Below, piece by piece: positions 18,869 through 42,112 of a stretch of DNA of 64,000 nucleotides (positions within the stretch are counted from its first letter, which is position 1; each line of letters opens with the position of its first letter). The stretch is from Anaeromyces robustus. Its lineage: Eukaryota > Neocallimastigomycota > Neocallimastigomycetes > Neocallimastigales > Neocallimastigaceae. The stretch covers positions 244,001 through 308,000 of the forward strand of contig MCFG01000021.1 in NCBI GenBank assembly GCA_002104895.1, read 5' to 3'. The notes beneath the pieces were generated by a model. The model ran no database searches, was not told where the DNA came from, and worked only from the letters and a program-made list of their open reading frames with translations. Both the position numbers and the translations under genes were made by a program.

Positions 18869-20180
18869 ATGTGTAATAGTCATTCTAATTTTATTAATAT
18901 TTATAAATATTTTGAAAATTAATATATATAATTTATGGATATCAAATAATTCTAGAATAGTAGTAGTATTAATTATTTTATTTAAATTTATTACTACTTT
19001 TTTGTTTTAAAATGTTCTTATTATTTATTAAATAGTATATAAAAAATGAAATATGACATTTTTATTTAAAACATTATATTTTCATTTTATTATTTTGATA
19101 TAATATATAAAATAGTATTAATATATACTTTAATATATATTAATATTCTAATCATAAATATTATATAAACAAAAGAAACTTTTTGCATAATAAATATTTT
19201 AAAATGTATAAGTATATATTAAAAATAAAGTTTACATCATGAAATGTATTTAATTATATATATTTACTATGTTTTTTTTATTTTTAATATTTATTTTTCA
19301 TTTTAATCAACAAAAATTTATTTTTTTATTTTTTTAACCTTTAAAGGTTTTTTTTCGTATTAATAAAAATATAAACTACCGACCATAAAAAATGTTAATA
19401 AAGTTATAATTTCACTTAGCCTTAAATATAGAATATTTTATATATAGTTAATTTAATTGTTAAAATGAATTGAATAATAATAATGAATAGTAATGTTTAT
19501 TTAATTTGTTAAATTAGTATAAAATACATAGATATTGTAATAGATAAAGTAAAAAACCAAAAAAAATAAAATATATATATATATATGTAAATTTTTTTTT
19601 CTCAACGTTATTGAATATAGGTTAGAAATCAATTATTTGAATAGCACCATATAATATATTGAATAATTTTCCAATACTATATTGTATTTACAAAAATAGT
19701 AGTTAGAAATAATATAATATTATATTAACTGTTATTTCACTAATATACATATTATTATATAACAATTTTCAAGAAAAAATATTAACCAAATTTCTTATAA
19801 TATTAAAATTATTTTATTATAATTATAATTATTATATTATTATATTATGATAGAAAAATAAAAAAATTTTTATTGTATTAACAAACAACCATATATGAAA
19901 TGTATATTGATAAATTATTAATTAATATTATTAAAAAATATTAATATATTTATTTATTTATGTTGATTTATTATTATTATTATTTTATTTATATTAACTA
20001 AATTAAATATTGAAATTTGATTTGAAAAATAATAAAAATTAATTTGAATACAATGTATTTAACTTTTTGATTTTTTTTATAATTTTTTTTTTTTGTATTT
20101 TGTATTTTAAATTTATATTTATATTTTTTTTATATATAATTATTTATTTTATATTATTTATATTAATTTAAATTACAAAA
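18505..20180. other. Intergenic: myosin 3' flank and promoter of the Shg1-tudor gene
   Basis: It contains a 38-nt A-run (about 18829-18866) and four imperfect copies of a TATATCAAA(A)n unit (18720-18800, again near 18940). T-rich then A-rich DNA precedes the ATG at 20181. No gene seen. Confidence 0.5.
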
Positions 20181-25229
<5,049 letters not shown>

Positions 25230-25660
25230 AAAAGATAATATAGATGATCAAAAAAAAAATAATAATAATAATAATATTAAATAGTTTAATTTAGAATTTA
25301 AAACAACTCTCATATATTATAAAATAATTTAATAAAAGTAAAAAAAAATTTTTTTTTTTTATTTATTTCATATAGTTATATATAACAAAACATTAGATAT
25401 ATATATATAAAGAATTATAAGTTTTATAAATAAAATAAATAAATTAATAAATAATTACCAAAATAATAAAATAATATCCATTTGTAAATAATCCTTATTT
25501 ATTTTTAAATAAATCAATTAAAAATATATTTAATTATAATAGTAATGATATATTATTAATTTATTATCTTTATATAAATTTTAAAAATTTTTTTTATAAT
25601 AGAAAGTGTATTTTTTGAATTTTTGAAAAAATTATATGTAATTTTTTAACATCCACAAAA

Positions 25661-25696
<36 letters not shown>

Positions 25697-25760
25697 AAAA
25701 TAATAAATAATAATAATATTAATAATAGTATTAAATAACCTTGAATAAAATTAAGAATAA

Positions 25761-25791
<31 letters not shown>

Positions 25792-26838
25792 AAGAAATTT
25801 AATTATCATAACAAATTTTTATTATATATATATAATTTAATTTTATTTTATTTTTATTTTATTTTTATTTTATTTTTTATTATTAATAATATGAAAAAAA
25901 AAAAATTTTTTTTTGTTATTTTTCTTTTTTCTTTAATTTTTTTATCCTTTTCTTTTCCTTTTTTTTTTATTATATTTTTATAATTTCCATACATACAAGA
26001 AATATATATATATATATATTTATATTTCTCTTTTCTTGTCTATATATATAAAAGAAAAAATAAAGAAAAAGAAAATGAATTAAAAAAAAAAAAAAATAAG
26101 AAAATTTAAAAAAAAAATAATGAAAATGTGTTTTTTTTTTTTTTTTTTTTCTTTTTCAAAAGAGAAAAGAAAAAAAAAAAAAAAAAAAGGAAAGATTAAG
26201 TGTATATCTACATAACGTAGTTCAATTCTATTAGGTTTTTTGTTTTTTTTGTTTTTTTTTTTTTTTTTGTTTAATGTTAATTTGTTTGTTTGTTTTTTAA
26301 ATAAAAGAAATTTTTGATCAATATTAATTTTTCTTATATTAATTTTGTTTATTTATTTTTATTATTATTAATTATTATGTTAAATTTTATTATTATTATT
26401 TTTAATATTATTATTTTATTTTGTTTTTTGTTTAAATAATTTTTTTTTTGTTTGTTTTATTTTATTTTTAATTTCATTTTATTATTATCTTATTATTAAA
26501 AAATGCTATTTTTTTATTTTTTATTTTTTATTTTATATTTTTTTTTATTTAAAAAAAAGAAAAAAAATCTTTTTTATTATTATTTTTGTTGTTATTTTTA
26601 ATTTAGTTAAATTATTACTATTTTATATTAAATTATTTTTAATTTATTTTATTTTGAGAATTATAAACTATTTTTTTTATTGTGAAAAAAAAAAAAAAAA
26701 AATTTTTTTATGTATTAAAAACATATTGAAATTAATTATATTTTTATACTTTTTTTTTTCTTTTTTAAGTTATTGTAGTATATATATATGTGTAAAAAAA
26801 AAAAAAAAAAACTTTTTTTTATATAAATTCTATTAGCC
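25230..26838. other. Convergent intergenic region, homopolymer-rich
   Basis: The 3' ends of the Shg1-tudor gene (+) and the PKA-R gene (-) face each other here. It is almost entirely A or T runs. At 26131-26189 a T-run of about 20 followed by CTTTTTC faces GAGAAAAG and an A-run of about 18, a near-hairpin well placed to end transcription from both sides. No gene seen; open frames here are homopolymer artefacts. Confidence 0.55.
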
Positions 26839-27361
26839 TTAAAATACGATTTGATGATTTTGTGAGATAATAGCATAATTTGCTGTATTTCTTTTGATAA
26901 TATCTACAACTGGACCCAATAATCTTGTAAATGCCTTTTTACCTAAAGTAGCACACTTTATCTTTCCTTTAGCCTTAATAGTAGCAGCTCTTGGTTTATC
27001 GGTTAATAAAGCTAATTCTATTATAGAATAAATATATAAATATATAATAATATTTTATATTTATATAATAAAATAAATAAATTACAAAAAATAAAATAAT
27101 ATTAATTTTTATACGTTTAATGTGATTAATAATATAAAATATTATATATTATTTTTATATTATATTTAATATGTTTAATGTGATTAATAATATAAAATAT
27201 TATATATTATTTTTATATTATATTTAATATGTTTAATGTGATTAATAATATAAAATATTATATATTATTTTATTATTATTATATTTAATATGTTTAATAT
27301 GATTAATATATATAAAATATTATTTATATATATTATTTTATTTATTTTATTATTATTCTAT

Positions 27362-27412
<51 letters not shown>

Positions 27413-28151
27413 CTTACCACCAAAGTATTCTCCCTTATGTAAAGTAGAAATTTCACGAACAACACCTTCATCATCTTCTTGCCAAACAGAAGCTTCACCA
27501 GATTCTATGAGATAGAAATTCTCTCCAACATCACCTTGTTTAATAATAACTTCAGAATCATTATAGGTGACAGATTCTAAAGCATCAGCAATCTTATGAC
27601 GTTCGTAAGGTTCTAATGAAGTTAATAATGGAACTTCTTCTAAGAAGATTTCATACATTTTTCTCTTACGTGAAGTATTTTCCATAAGAATCTTACGGAA
27701 AGTAATACGATCTAATGCCCATAAAATACAATCAGAAGTAGCAACAATGGTAGCAGCTCTTGGAGCATTATACATTAAAGCTAATTCACCAAAACTAGCA
27801 CCTGGTCCATAATCACCAACCTTAATTGGTGGATTACCATTCTTAGAAATAAAGATATCAAGAGTACCAGTTTCAACAACATAGAAGAAATCACCAACAC
27901 CACCTTGTTTAATAACAATATCACCATTTACAGCACGTTTTTCACTCATAGCATTAACAACATCAGTGTATTGTTCTTCATCTAAATTCTTGAATAAGAA
28001 ATTATTAGAGATTGAAACTTGAATACGATTACGTTGTTCTTGAGTTTTTGGAATAATAACTTTAACATAATTTTTATCAGATGTTGGAGCCATTGATTCA
28101 GCACTAACAGATGTACGACGACCTTTTTTTTTATTTATTTATTTATTTATT

Positions 28152-28189
<38 letters not shown>

Positions 28190-29507
28190 TATCGATAATT
28201 TTTTAATTTTCATTATTCAATTATTCAATTATTAAATTATTCAATTATTTTTATATTAAATTGATATATTAATGTTTGAAATAATTTGAATTATATATTC
28301 AAAATTATTTATATTTCATTGTCAATTTATTAATATTAAAATTCAAGGAGTTTTCATTTATTCATTTATTTATTAGTATTTCATAATAGTTTTATTAATA
28401 ATAGTATATATCAATTATCAATTATTTATTATTGGTTATTCATTATTTTTATTATTTAGTGTTTTAATTTAATTCATAAAAAAATATTTTATGAAAATTA
28501 AAATAGTTTTTGATAAATTTATAAATAAATAAAGTAATATATATATATATATAAATATAAAGAGATTAAAAAAAAATTAATATTGATATTAATATATTCA
28601 TCTATTTTTTTCCAACTATTACTATCAAAAATTTAAAAAAAAAAAAAAAAAATATTAATAATTATATGATCTTTATATTAAAATTACCTCTGTTATAATT
28701 AACTGGTGGTGGTGGTGGTAAATCCATAGTTTCATCTTCAGATTCAGTTTCTAAATGATCATGATCATTGGTATCCTTATTATCAGTTGTATTTGTAAGA
28801 GAAGCAACTTCATCTTGTTCTTCTCCTTTTTCTTCTTCTTCTTCTTCTTCTTCAACATTTGAAGTGTGGTCTGACTTTTCGCTATTTGCAGCACTTTCTG
28901 ACATTGTTTCTCTATCTTCCATTTCTTCTGAATGAGCAGCATTTTCATTATTGTAAGATTCGGAATATGATTGTGCTTTTAATTATTATATAAAATTTAT
29001 TATATTTTTTAAAAAAAAAAAAAGGTATATATATATATATTTAATTTATATAGCCCATATTAAATATTACATAATTGTAATATTAAAAGATTAATATATA
29101 AAAAAATAATAACAATATATATATAAATCAATATATATGATAATAAATTTTTATTTTAAATTTTTAAAGTAAAAATATAAAAAAAGTAAAAATAAATATA
29201 ATATTAAAGATTCACTAATAGTTTAAAACTATTGCTTTTTTTTTTTTTTTTTTTTTTATTATTATTATTATTATATTATATTATATTATATTATATTATA
29301 TTATATTATATTATATTATTTTTATTATTTTTATTATTTTTTACCTAAAGAGATTAATTGAGCTCTTTGTTCCTTAAGTTTATAATGGAAATATGTAGCA
29401 CAAAATTGAACAACATCTTGTGGTTGATGTTCTAATAATTCCTTTTCCAATTCCTTTAAAATTTCTTCAGCATCTGCTGAGAGTTCTTTATTTTCTTTAT
29501 TATCCAT
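26839..29507 (-). CDS. pkaR: cAMP-dependent protein kinase regulatory subunit
   Basis: It holds PKA catalytic subunits inactive until cAMP binds. Four exons: 29507-29345, 28975-28688, 28122-27418 and 27017-26839; 1335 nt, 444 aa, in phase. Residues about 10-54 form the dimerisation/docking helix pair (LEHQPQDVVQFCATYFHYKL). An acidic Ser/Glu linker follows, then a Pro run and the inhibitor site GRRTSVSAE, a substrate-type (autophosphorylatable, RII-like) sequence that is formed across a splice junction. Two cyclic-nucleotide-binding domains come next. Site A has FGELALMYNAPRAATI. In site B the matching block FGELALLTDKPRAATI is formed across the last intron. Each keeps the Glu and Arg that bind the ribose and phosphate of cAMP. 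The length is typical of fungal Bcy1-type subunits. The third intron carries a 58-bp tandem repeat. Confidence 0.96.
27115..27350. repeat. 58-bp tandem repeat, about 4 copies, in the last intron of pkaR
   Basis: Units start with GTTTAATGTGATTAATAAT at 27115, 27173 and 27231 (period 58, nearly identical), then a diverged copy at 27292 (period 61). The array fills most of the intron between the site A and site B exons. Confidence 0.92.
29265..29322. repeat. (ATATT)n pentanucleotide repeat in the first intron of pkaR
   Basis: About 11 copies of a 5-mer follow a T-run and a short (ATT)n. It lies just 3' (minus-strand sense) of the donor of exon 1. Confidence 0.85.
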
Positions 29508-32500
29508 ACTTAAAAATTATTTATTTAAGAAAAATATACTATAAATCAAAAAAAGAAAAAATAATTGGCCTTATTTATGATTTTATTATATATTATTATC
29601 ACCAAGTGAATTTAATAAATTTTCACATTAATAAATATTGATAATATTATATATTGTTTATATTTGAATTAATATATTTGAAAATAAAATAATATAATAT
29701 AAAAAAAAAATAAAATAAAATAAAATTAATTAGTATTTTTATATATAAAAATAATTTAATTTTGATAATAAATAGTTATTTTAAAAAAAGAAGCTAAGAA
29801 TATTAAATTTATTTAATTATATATATAAATATATAATTCTTTCATTATAATTTTATCTTTATATTTGTTTTTTATTTTTTATTTTTTTATTTTCTTATTT
29901 TTGTTTTTATTTTTTTTTAATTATTTTTTATTTCTTTTTTCTTGATTTCTATTAATTTTATTTTTATGTTTATTTTTTTTTGTTTCTCATTTCCTTTTCT
30001 TTTCCTTCATATATATTTTCGAAGAATTTAATACTCTTGATTTCCTTATGATTTATCTTACATCTTTCATAAAAAAAAATATTGTTTTTTGTTTCACATT
30101 TATTACTTCTTTTTTTTAAAAAAAAAAATAAATTTAAATGAATATATTATTCATAATAAATATATCATGTTTTATAAATAATAGTGTTTTAAATATATAA
30201 CATATTGAATATTATAAGATATTTTATTTATATCAGCTTTTATTTATATATTGATTAATGATTTGCTATTATTAAAATATTTATGACTATTTTTTTTTTT
30301 TATTTTAAATAAGATTTAAAATTTTTTTTAAAAAAAAGACTTTTTAATAATTATTTATATTATTATTAAATTTTAAATTATTTTTTGAATAACTTTGTAC
30401 TGTAATATGAAATTTAATATTGAATCACTATTATTATTATTATTATTATTAATATTGTTATTATTATTATTATTTTTATTATTATTATTATATATTATTA
30501 TGATTGGTTTTTTTATTGTTATTTATTTATTAGTTTTACTTATTATTTACATAAAAATAAGAAAATTATCTATTATTCTTTATTGAATATTCTTTTTATT
30601 TCTATCTTTTAGTTAAAGATTATATTTTATTTTATTTTATTTTATTTTATATTATTTATTAAATTTAATTAAATCAGGTTTAGGAAGATTTCTTAATCCG
30701 TATTTTGAATATACAAAATAAAAAAAATAAACATATAATATATAAAAGTTTATTAAATATTATTTATATACTATTTATATTTGATTAAAAAATATATATT
30801 ACTTTATTAGTTTTACTTTTTTATCTTAAAAAATATTTCTCTTTAATTTTAATCTTTAGGAAAGAAGAAAAAAGTAAAAAAAAATTATATTATTATAATT
30901 ATTATTATAATAATAATAATTATAATTAAAATATATAAAAATAATAATAATAAATAATAATAAATAATACTATATATTATATAAAAAAATATATATATAT
31001 AATTTTTTTTTTTTTTAATTTATTAAATATTTAACTTTTATTTTATAAACATATATAGCAATATTATAATAATATATATTAATAATATTAAGAAATAAAT
31101 AAAAATAATATTAAATAAAATAATTTAACAAATTATTTATATATATCAACATTATTTAATATTTTTCAATACCTTTTTTTTTTATTAAATAATTTTTATA
31201 TATATATTAATTATAATAAATATATAAATATATAAATAAATAAATAAATAAATATAATATATATAAATAATATAATATTAGTTCAATAAATAAATAAATA
31301 AAATAAATAAATAAATATATATAAAATAAATAAATATATTTTATTTTAAATTATATACATTTAATAAATATATAAAATACAATTAATATAATCACATATT
31401 ATCACATATTAATAATAGTTATATATAAAATCTTCTAATCTTTCTTTTTTTTTTTTTTATTTTTCATTCTTTTAGATATTTTTTTTTATTTGTATTATTA
31501 TTAATTTCAATAATCAATTTAAAATACCACAAAAAAAAAGAAAAATAAGGAACAAATAAGTATGCATTATTGAAATGAAATAATACAAAGTTAACAAAAA
31601 TATATTTTATATATCAATAAATAATGAAAAATTATTATTTAAAAATATATATTCAATATTTAGAATAATTAAAAGTACAATTTCTTTAATATTATTTGTA
31701 ATATACTAAATATACAAGTATATACTATAAAAAAAAAAAAAACGAGATAACATTATTAACATCTTTAAATAATAAAAAATATTATTTGATAAGTTATTAT
31801 ACTAATATTGATAATATATTTATAACTAAATCTTAATTATTATTTTTTTCTAGGTATAATAAAAATATTATACAAATATGTCTAATGCCTAAGCTTAATG
31901 ACAATATTTTACAATCTTATTAAATAATAAATAGAGTTTTTTTTTTTTTTTAAATATTTATATATTTATTATAATTATTTTTTTAATATGATAATGATTA
32001 TAATGATTTTTACTTTTTATATTTAATAAATAGAATTTATTAAAAGAATAAGTCATAAACGTTTATCTTTTTACAAATCATATGTTAATATAAAAAAAAA
32101 AAAACTTTCTATTTATAATATTTTCTATTTATAAAAAAGAACTTTTTTTTTCTTTTTTTTATTTTATTATTAGTAAAAAAAATATTTTTATCTATAATAA
32201 TAAGAAAATTTTTTATTTTAAAAACAAAAAAAAATTATAGATAAAATTATATATTTTTAGAATTAAAATAAATATAATTTATAAACATTATTGAGATAAT
32301 ATTATTTAAAAGAAATTAAAAAAAAAAAAAAAAAAAGTTAAAAATTTTATATAAAATTATAATAAGATAGTTGTAATTAATAAGAATAAAATTTTAAAAA
32401 AGATTGAGTTTATATACTTTAATATTTTTAAAAAGAAAGAAAAAAAATAAAGGTAAATAAAAATTATATTATAAACATACATAATTTTATTATTTATAAA

Positions 32501-34054
32501 AAATATAATGATAATACAAACAATTTTATTTTAATTTTTTTTATTTTTTTTCTATATTCTCTTTCTTTTATATCATATATCATGATAATAATTAATTTAT
32601 ATAAATACCTTTTTTATAGGTATTTAAAAAAACTAATAATTGTTTTGTTTTTGTTATTGTTAATGTTTATTTTTTTTTTTATTTTATTTTTATTTTATTT
32701 TTTATTTTATTTTTCTAATCATTGATGATTAATAATTAATTATTCCTTTTTTGGATAAATTTTTAATTTATAAATTTTTGTTTTAATAATAAGCAATATA
32801 GAATTTTTTTATATTTCATATTAAAATATTTTATTATAATTAAATAATATATTATTATTATATAATAACAATTAAGTTAGTTTGAAATTAATTAATAATT
32901 AATAATTTGATATTAATTATTAGATACAAAAAACAATTTTGTGTAATTGTTGGACTATATTTTTTATAATAAATTAATAAAAATATAACAATAAAAAAAT
33001 ATATGTTTAATAAAAAAAAATATATTATATTTATTTAATCTATTAATATAAAATTTATTTATTTATTTATTTATTTATTATTAATTTATTTATTTACTAA
33101 TTATTTAATCATTTAATTATATCCATCTATAAAAATATATTTTATGTGTATGATACATAAATTTAATATAAAATGTGTCATCTAATTCAGTCACAGAACA
33201 AAACAAATATTTTTTTTGTTTTTTTTAAATGTTATTTTTTTGCTATCTTTATAAAATGATATAATAAGAAATGAATATTTAAAGATAGTAAAATAAAAAA
33301 ATTACTTCAAATTTTAATTTATTATTATATTAATTATTAAATTATTTTTTTTAAAATGAAAAAAAAAAAAAAATAATTTAATATTCATAAGAATAATATA
33401 ATTGTAACAAAAAAAAAAACAAGAAAAAAAAAAAAAAACAAAAAAGAAAATAAAGAAAAAAATTTATTTAAAAAATTTTATAATTATTAATATTAAATGG
33501 CGCAGCAATTTTTATATTATTTATTTATGAAAAAATTATTTTTTTTATTAAATATTTATTTATTTAATATTATTTTTTAAGATGTTTGTTTTATTTTGCT
33601 TAATATGTATATTGTTAATTAATTGTTATTTAAAATAAATAATTTGAAAAAAATTTTTTTTTTTTTTTTACTTTATTCTTTTGCTATAGATAAATAAATT
33701 TATACTTTATGTTTTTTTTTTTTTTTTTTTTTTTTTTCTTTTCTTTTTTCTTAATATAATTATTCTATAAAAATATTATTTTTTAAAAACTCTCTTTATA
33801 TATAATATATTAAAAATTATATTTATATATATTTTTATTATATAAATATATTATTTTTTTTTAATATTATTACAATATTATTATAATAATATTCTAAATA
33901 TTTTTTTTATGATCATTATTATACAAATTAAAAAATTTTTATTTTTATTTTATGTTTCTTGTTTATTATCATTATGATTTATTACTTAATTATTACTTAC
34001 TATGATTATTATAGTAAGTAATAATTAAACTTAATAAGCAAGATATATATATTT
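29508..34054. other. 4.5-kb gene desert between pkaR and the aminotransferase gene
   Basis: The left part (about 29870-30070) is purine-rich when read with pkaR and is probably its promoter and leader. The rest is A/T simple sequence. Two small things stand out. At 30676-30720 (+) an acceptor-like CAG leads into a short open frame ending EYTK-stop. At 33497-33580 (+) an ATG, preceded by a long A-rich leader, opens a 27-codon hydrophobic frame starting MAQQFLYYLF. I do not call either a gene. Confidence 0.45.
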
Positions 34055-37006
<2,952 letters not shown>

Positions 37007-37212
37007 TATTACTTTTTTTTTTATCTATTATTATTAATATTAATATTATTTAAAAATTTTTTAAATTTTTTAAATTTCAAAATTCAAAATTTAAAATTCA
37101 AAATTCGAATTTCTTAAAATTTGAATTTCTATTTCTATAAAAAAATATGAACAAAAAAAAAAATTAAAAAAAATTTTTTTTTTAATTTTTTTTTTTTTAT
37201 TTTATTATTTCG

Positions 37213-37255
<43 letters not shown>

Positions 37256-38094
37256 AAAAATGATTTACACTAAATAAATTAAATATTATGATATGATATG
37301 ATATGATGATTTAATTTTTAATCAGTAAAATGATACAATAAAGAAAAAAAAGAATTTTTTTTTTTTTTTTTCGTTTTTCGTTTTTTAATATATCACGTGA
37401 ATAATGTAATAATAATAAAAAAAAAAATTTAAATAATTTGATAAATATGATATTGATATAATATAAAGTAAGAAGAAAATGTTTTATCATATTATTCTTA
37501 ATCAATGAATAAAATATCAACTTTTTTATTTTAGACTTATTTATTTTATTAAAATTAGTTTAAAAATTACATATAACATTATATTTATTATAATTAGTTT
37601 AAAATTGCGTTAATGGATCATTAAGTTAAAAAAAAAAAAAAAATTAAAACAATTTTTTTTAAAAAGGATAGTAGAAGGTATTAAACTTTTAAACTCGCCC
37701 ATTCAACAAATAACACTCTATTTAGTATAAATATATATATATATATATATAAATATTAATTTATTTGTCTTTTATTTCAACTTATTCTTTATTATTATTA
37801 TTATTATTATTAATGCTTAGTTATATAAAAAATTTTATAAGATATGATTTAATAATAAAAAAAATAATTTCAATATTTATATATAATTTCAATATTTATA
37901 TATAAAAAAAATTTTAATATTTATAAATAAAAAAGAAAAAAAATTTTTTTTTCTCTTTTTTTTTTTTTTGTTTTGATTAATAATAAGGATTATTATTATT
38001 ATTATTATTATTTTTAAGAATTTTCACGATATTTTGTTTTATATTCTAGAACAAAATATTACATTAAATGAAACTAATAAATTACAAATATTTA

Positions 38095-38132
<38 letters not shown>

Positions 38133-38248
38133 TTTTTTACTTTTTAACTCTTTTTAGAAAAAATAAAAAAAAATTTTTTTTATATTTTAATAGAATAAAT
38201 AATAAATAATATATTATCTTTTAAAATATATATATTAATTTATTTATC
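37007..38248. promoter_or_regulatory. Intergenic, 5' flank of the aminotransferase gene
   Basis: Both flanking genes read leftwards. It contains a 30-nt T-run (37220-37251), a TATG(A) repeat near 37289-37306, and poly-ATT at 37790-37813 and 38100-38131. No gene seen. Confidence 0.45.
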
Positions 38249-39796
38249 CTAAAAAATAATAATGATGAGTAAAAGAGTAATTAAACCTAAACTTTTTGAT
38301 AATTTTAAACTTTGACCATCTGATGTTCTCATTGAAGAATAATCTTCATTATTAAGTCTTGTTACAAATTCAAGAATATCTCCATGGTTATAATAATCAA
38401 CTGCAATGAAATTAATTCTATTTGGACAATATTGTGTTTGAGCATTAATACCACTAATTGAATTTGTTTTATCAATAATTGTAGTATCTGGAAGATAACC
38501 AGAATTTAAAACTTGAACATGCTTCATGTGATATCTATAATATAAAATAAAAAATTTAATAAAAGAAAAAATAAATAAATAAATAAATAAATAAAGATAA
38601 ATATCATTTATTATAATAATTAATAAAATAATGAATAAAAATAATTTATAATGTAGAAATAGATAATATATATAAATATATAAATATATATAATTCTATT
38701 ATAATATAATTATAAAATAATAAGATAATGAATAAAAAAAAAACTTACAATAAGAATAAACTACCATATCCACCCATAACATTACAATTCCAATCTTCAT
38801 TTTGTAATGAAACATAATTAGTATATTGAACATAACGGTCCCAAGATAAATACCATGGATATGATGGATCATCAGCCATTTGATCACCAAATATTACAAC
38901 ATTTTTTTGATTACTAATCATTTCACCTAAAGTTGGCCATGAACCATCATATGTTGGTATATAAGCATAATTAACTAAACCAGAATTGGTAAAAACTTCA
39001 TTAAGCATACTAACTGGTACATTATTATTTTCAATAAATATAGTTATAACTTCATATGGATTTTGTTGTATAAAATTAGTTATAACAGAAAGAATATCTA
39101 CTGCAGGTCCAGCATCTAAATAAACTGAATTATCACATTTATTATGACAAAAATGAACACCACCATCTTGTTCATTAATATGTGTATCAAGCATAAGACC
39201 ACGGATACCATCAGCAAGCTGTTGGTCAACACCTTTTTCTTGATTTGCTGAATATGATTTTCCTTTATGTTTATAATTATTTATTATTGTAGTTTGAAAT
39301 ATTTATAGGTTTACAAAAAAATTTTTTTTTTTTTTTTGAATAAAAAACAAAAAGAAAACATAATAATAATAATAATAATGTATATGTTATATATATTAAT
39401 AATAGAAATATTAAATAAATATACAAATATTTTGTTAGTTTCATTTTTCTTCTTATTTTTTTTTTTTATTTTTACTTATATATATATTTAAAAAAAAATT
39501 ACACATTTAAAAATTCATTTAAAATAATAAAACCTTTATATATTAATATATATAAAGATATTCTATTTTTATTTATGATTTTAAATGATATGTTTTCTCT
39601 CTATATTAATTTACATAAATTTTATATTGATATATTTACCAATAGCAAAGGAATTATGAGATGTAGCATAAGTTAATTCATCATATCCTCTATTACAATA
39701 ACTTTCATAACCATTACAATATATTTGGGCTTTAGTGAATAAAATGAAAAATGATGATATAAGGGTATAAAATAATATATTTTTATTGACAATCAT
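38249..39796 (-). CDS. Secreted PLC-like phosphodiesterase (PI-PLC X-type TIM barrel), probably GPI-anchored
   Basis: Three exons (39796-39640, 39262-38749, 38534-38249), 957 nt, 318 aa, in phase. A signal peptide of about 23 residues ends FTKA. Next comes TYATSHNSFAIG, where His is the expected first catalytic residue of the PLC-like family. Then QQLADGIRGLMLDTHINEQD follows, matching the DGIRxLxLD strand of the barrel. Further conserved pieces are HFCHNKC, FIQQNPYEVITIFIEN, NVVIFGDQM and the late INFIAVDYYNHGD, where the closing Asp and Tyr lie. The last 20 or so residues are hydrophobic after a small/polar stretch and end the protein, typical of GPI attachment or a C-terminal anchor. Members cleave or bind phosphoinositides or related phosphodiesters; the substrate is not readable from sequence. 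Several cysteines fit an extracellular fold. Confidence 0.85.
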
Positions 39797-42049
39797 CGTC
39801 TTTTTTTTATTATTTTTATTTTATTCTATTTTTGAAATATTTTTGGTATTATTAAGTTTTTTTTTTTTATATATATAACTAAGAACTTTTATTAATAAAA
39901 AAAAATATTTTTTCTTTTTTTTTTTTGGATTTATTTACTTGTTTGTAAAAAAAAAAATTATTTATTTTATTTTATAAGGATATTTATTTATTTATTTTAT
40001 TGATATACAATTAAATATGTTACAGATTGTAATTATATTTTTAAATAAATCAATATTTATTGTCACTTTTGTTATTAATTTTTATTTTTTTTAATATTTT
40101 ACCGATATATATGAATAATGATATATATATGAATGTTATTTAATATTTATAATTTATATAAGTTTAATAAATAAATACTAATTTTAGTTATTTATAATTT
40201 TTGACTATTTGAAAAACTTTATATTTAAAAAGTTTTCGTCATTGGATAGTTTTGTCTAAATATAATTTCGTAATATATTTAGTTATTTTATTTTTTTTTA
40301 TTTTTGCTTTATTTTTTTTTTTTTCCTTCTTTTATTTTATAAAAAAAAGTGAAACAAATTTACTACTATAATATAACAATAAATAAACGTTTGAAGTATT
40401 TTTTGAAAGGAAAAAAAAAAATAATTAAAAAAAAAGGAAAAATATAAATACTTTTATAATTCTATGACAATTTAAACATAAAAAGAATTAGAAATAAAAA
40501 TATTTCACAAAAAAAACTTAAAAAAATAAAATGTAAAAAAGAAAAAAAAAACGTTTTTAATAAACTTTTTCATAATATATTAAAATAATATATATTTAAA
40601 TATATTAAATATATTTATTATTTATATATTATAAATACAACAATAATATAAAAATTGTTTAAAATAATAAATATAAATAAATAAATAAATAAATAAATAA
40701 ATTAATCATGTAGAAAAATCATCATATTATTTATTTATTAAGTAATAATTTTATTATTAATAAATAACAATATAAAGTTTTTTTTTAAATATACATTTAA
40801 ATGAATAATCGATAATATATATAAATGAATAAATAAATAAAATTTAAATAAATAAGTAAAAAGTAAAATATAAATTTATTCAAAAATAAATAAACAAACA
40901 AATATATAAATAAATCAAAAAAATATAAATATTTATAATATTACATAAAGCTTGTTTTTTTTTTTCTATTCATTTTTATTTGTTAAATTTATTTATAATA
41001 GTATTTGAATATATATTCAAATATATTTATAATATATTGAAATAAATTAATTGTATATAACTTCTTAGCGGCTAATAAAAATTTTAATATAATTAATGCC
41101 ACATTTATTATTGTAATATAAATACACAATATATTATAGTATATTTCTGATATATATAATATATATTATAATTTTAATATTTAATAAAATTAATTATTCA
41201 ATATTAGAAATTACCATTAATAAATAAATAAATAAATAAATAAATAATAAATTAATAAATAAATAAATAAATAAATAAACAAATAAATAAGTAAATGAAT
41301 GAATAAGTAAATAATTTTTTTATATGTGAAAATAAAAAAGAAATAATTTATTATAAAAATAAGTTTAAATTGGTTAAAAAATAAAAAAGAATTTTAAATA
41401 AAAATAATTAAATTATTAATTATATAAACTTTAATTATTATGATTGTTAATAATCTATAAAGACTGGAAAAAAAAGCTTTTTTTTTACTTTTTTTTTTTT
41501 TTTAAAAGAAAAATAGAATCATAAAAATGTTAAAATAATAATTAATATAATATATACATTATTAATATATATGATATATAAGATGATAATAAAATAATAA
41601 TAATTAATTATTATTACTTTATAATTAATTATTATCACTTTATTATTGATAATTATTCTTATTCTTATTATTATTTCATTCTTGTTATTATTTCTTTTTT
41701 AACTTTATATTTTTATTATTATTTTAAGATTTGTACATAATATTTTAATTATTCTTTTTTTTATTATATCTTTATTTTCATATGATTTAATATTAGTAAA
41801 AGAAATTACTTATTCCAAATTAAATTTAAAAAAAAAAACTTCATAATAAAATTTAAATCTTAAAACAAATAATATTACTATTTTATTTAATAATAAGCAC
41901 TCATTTTAATTATTATGTCATAACATGAAAATTTTAAATATTCATATAATGACACACTGAAAAATAATAGAATAATTAATGGAAATAATAAAGAAAATTT
42001 TATTATTGATTTAATATTAATTAACTTTTATTCTTAATTTATTATAAAG

Positions 42050-42112
<63 letters not shown>

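Noticed and set aside
30395-30586. 63-codon hydrophobic frame that could pass as a membrane protein
   Set aside because: Leu runs come from (TTA)n simple sequence; no leader, no motif, no neighbouring exon.
33497-33580. 27-codon hydrophobic small gene with a long A-rich leader
   Set aside because: Composition after the first five codons is ordinary local A/T. Without expression or conservation it cannot be separated from chance.
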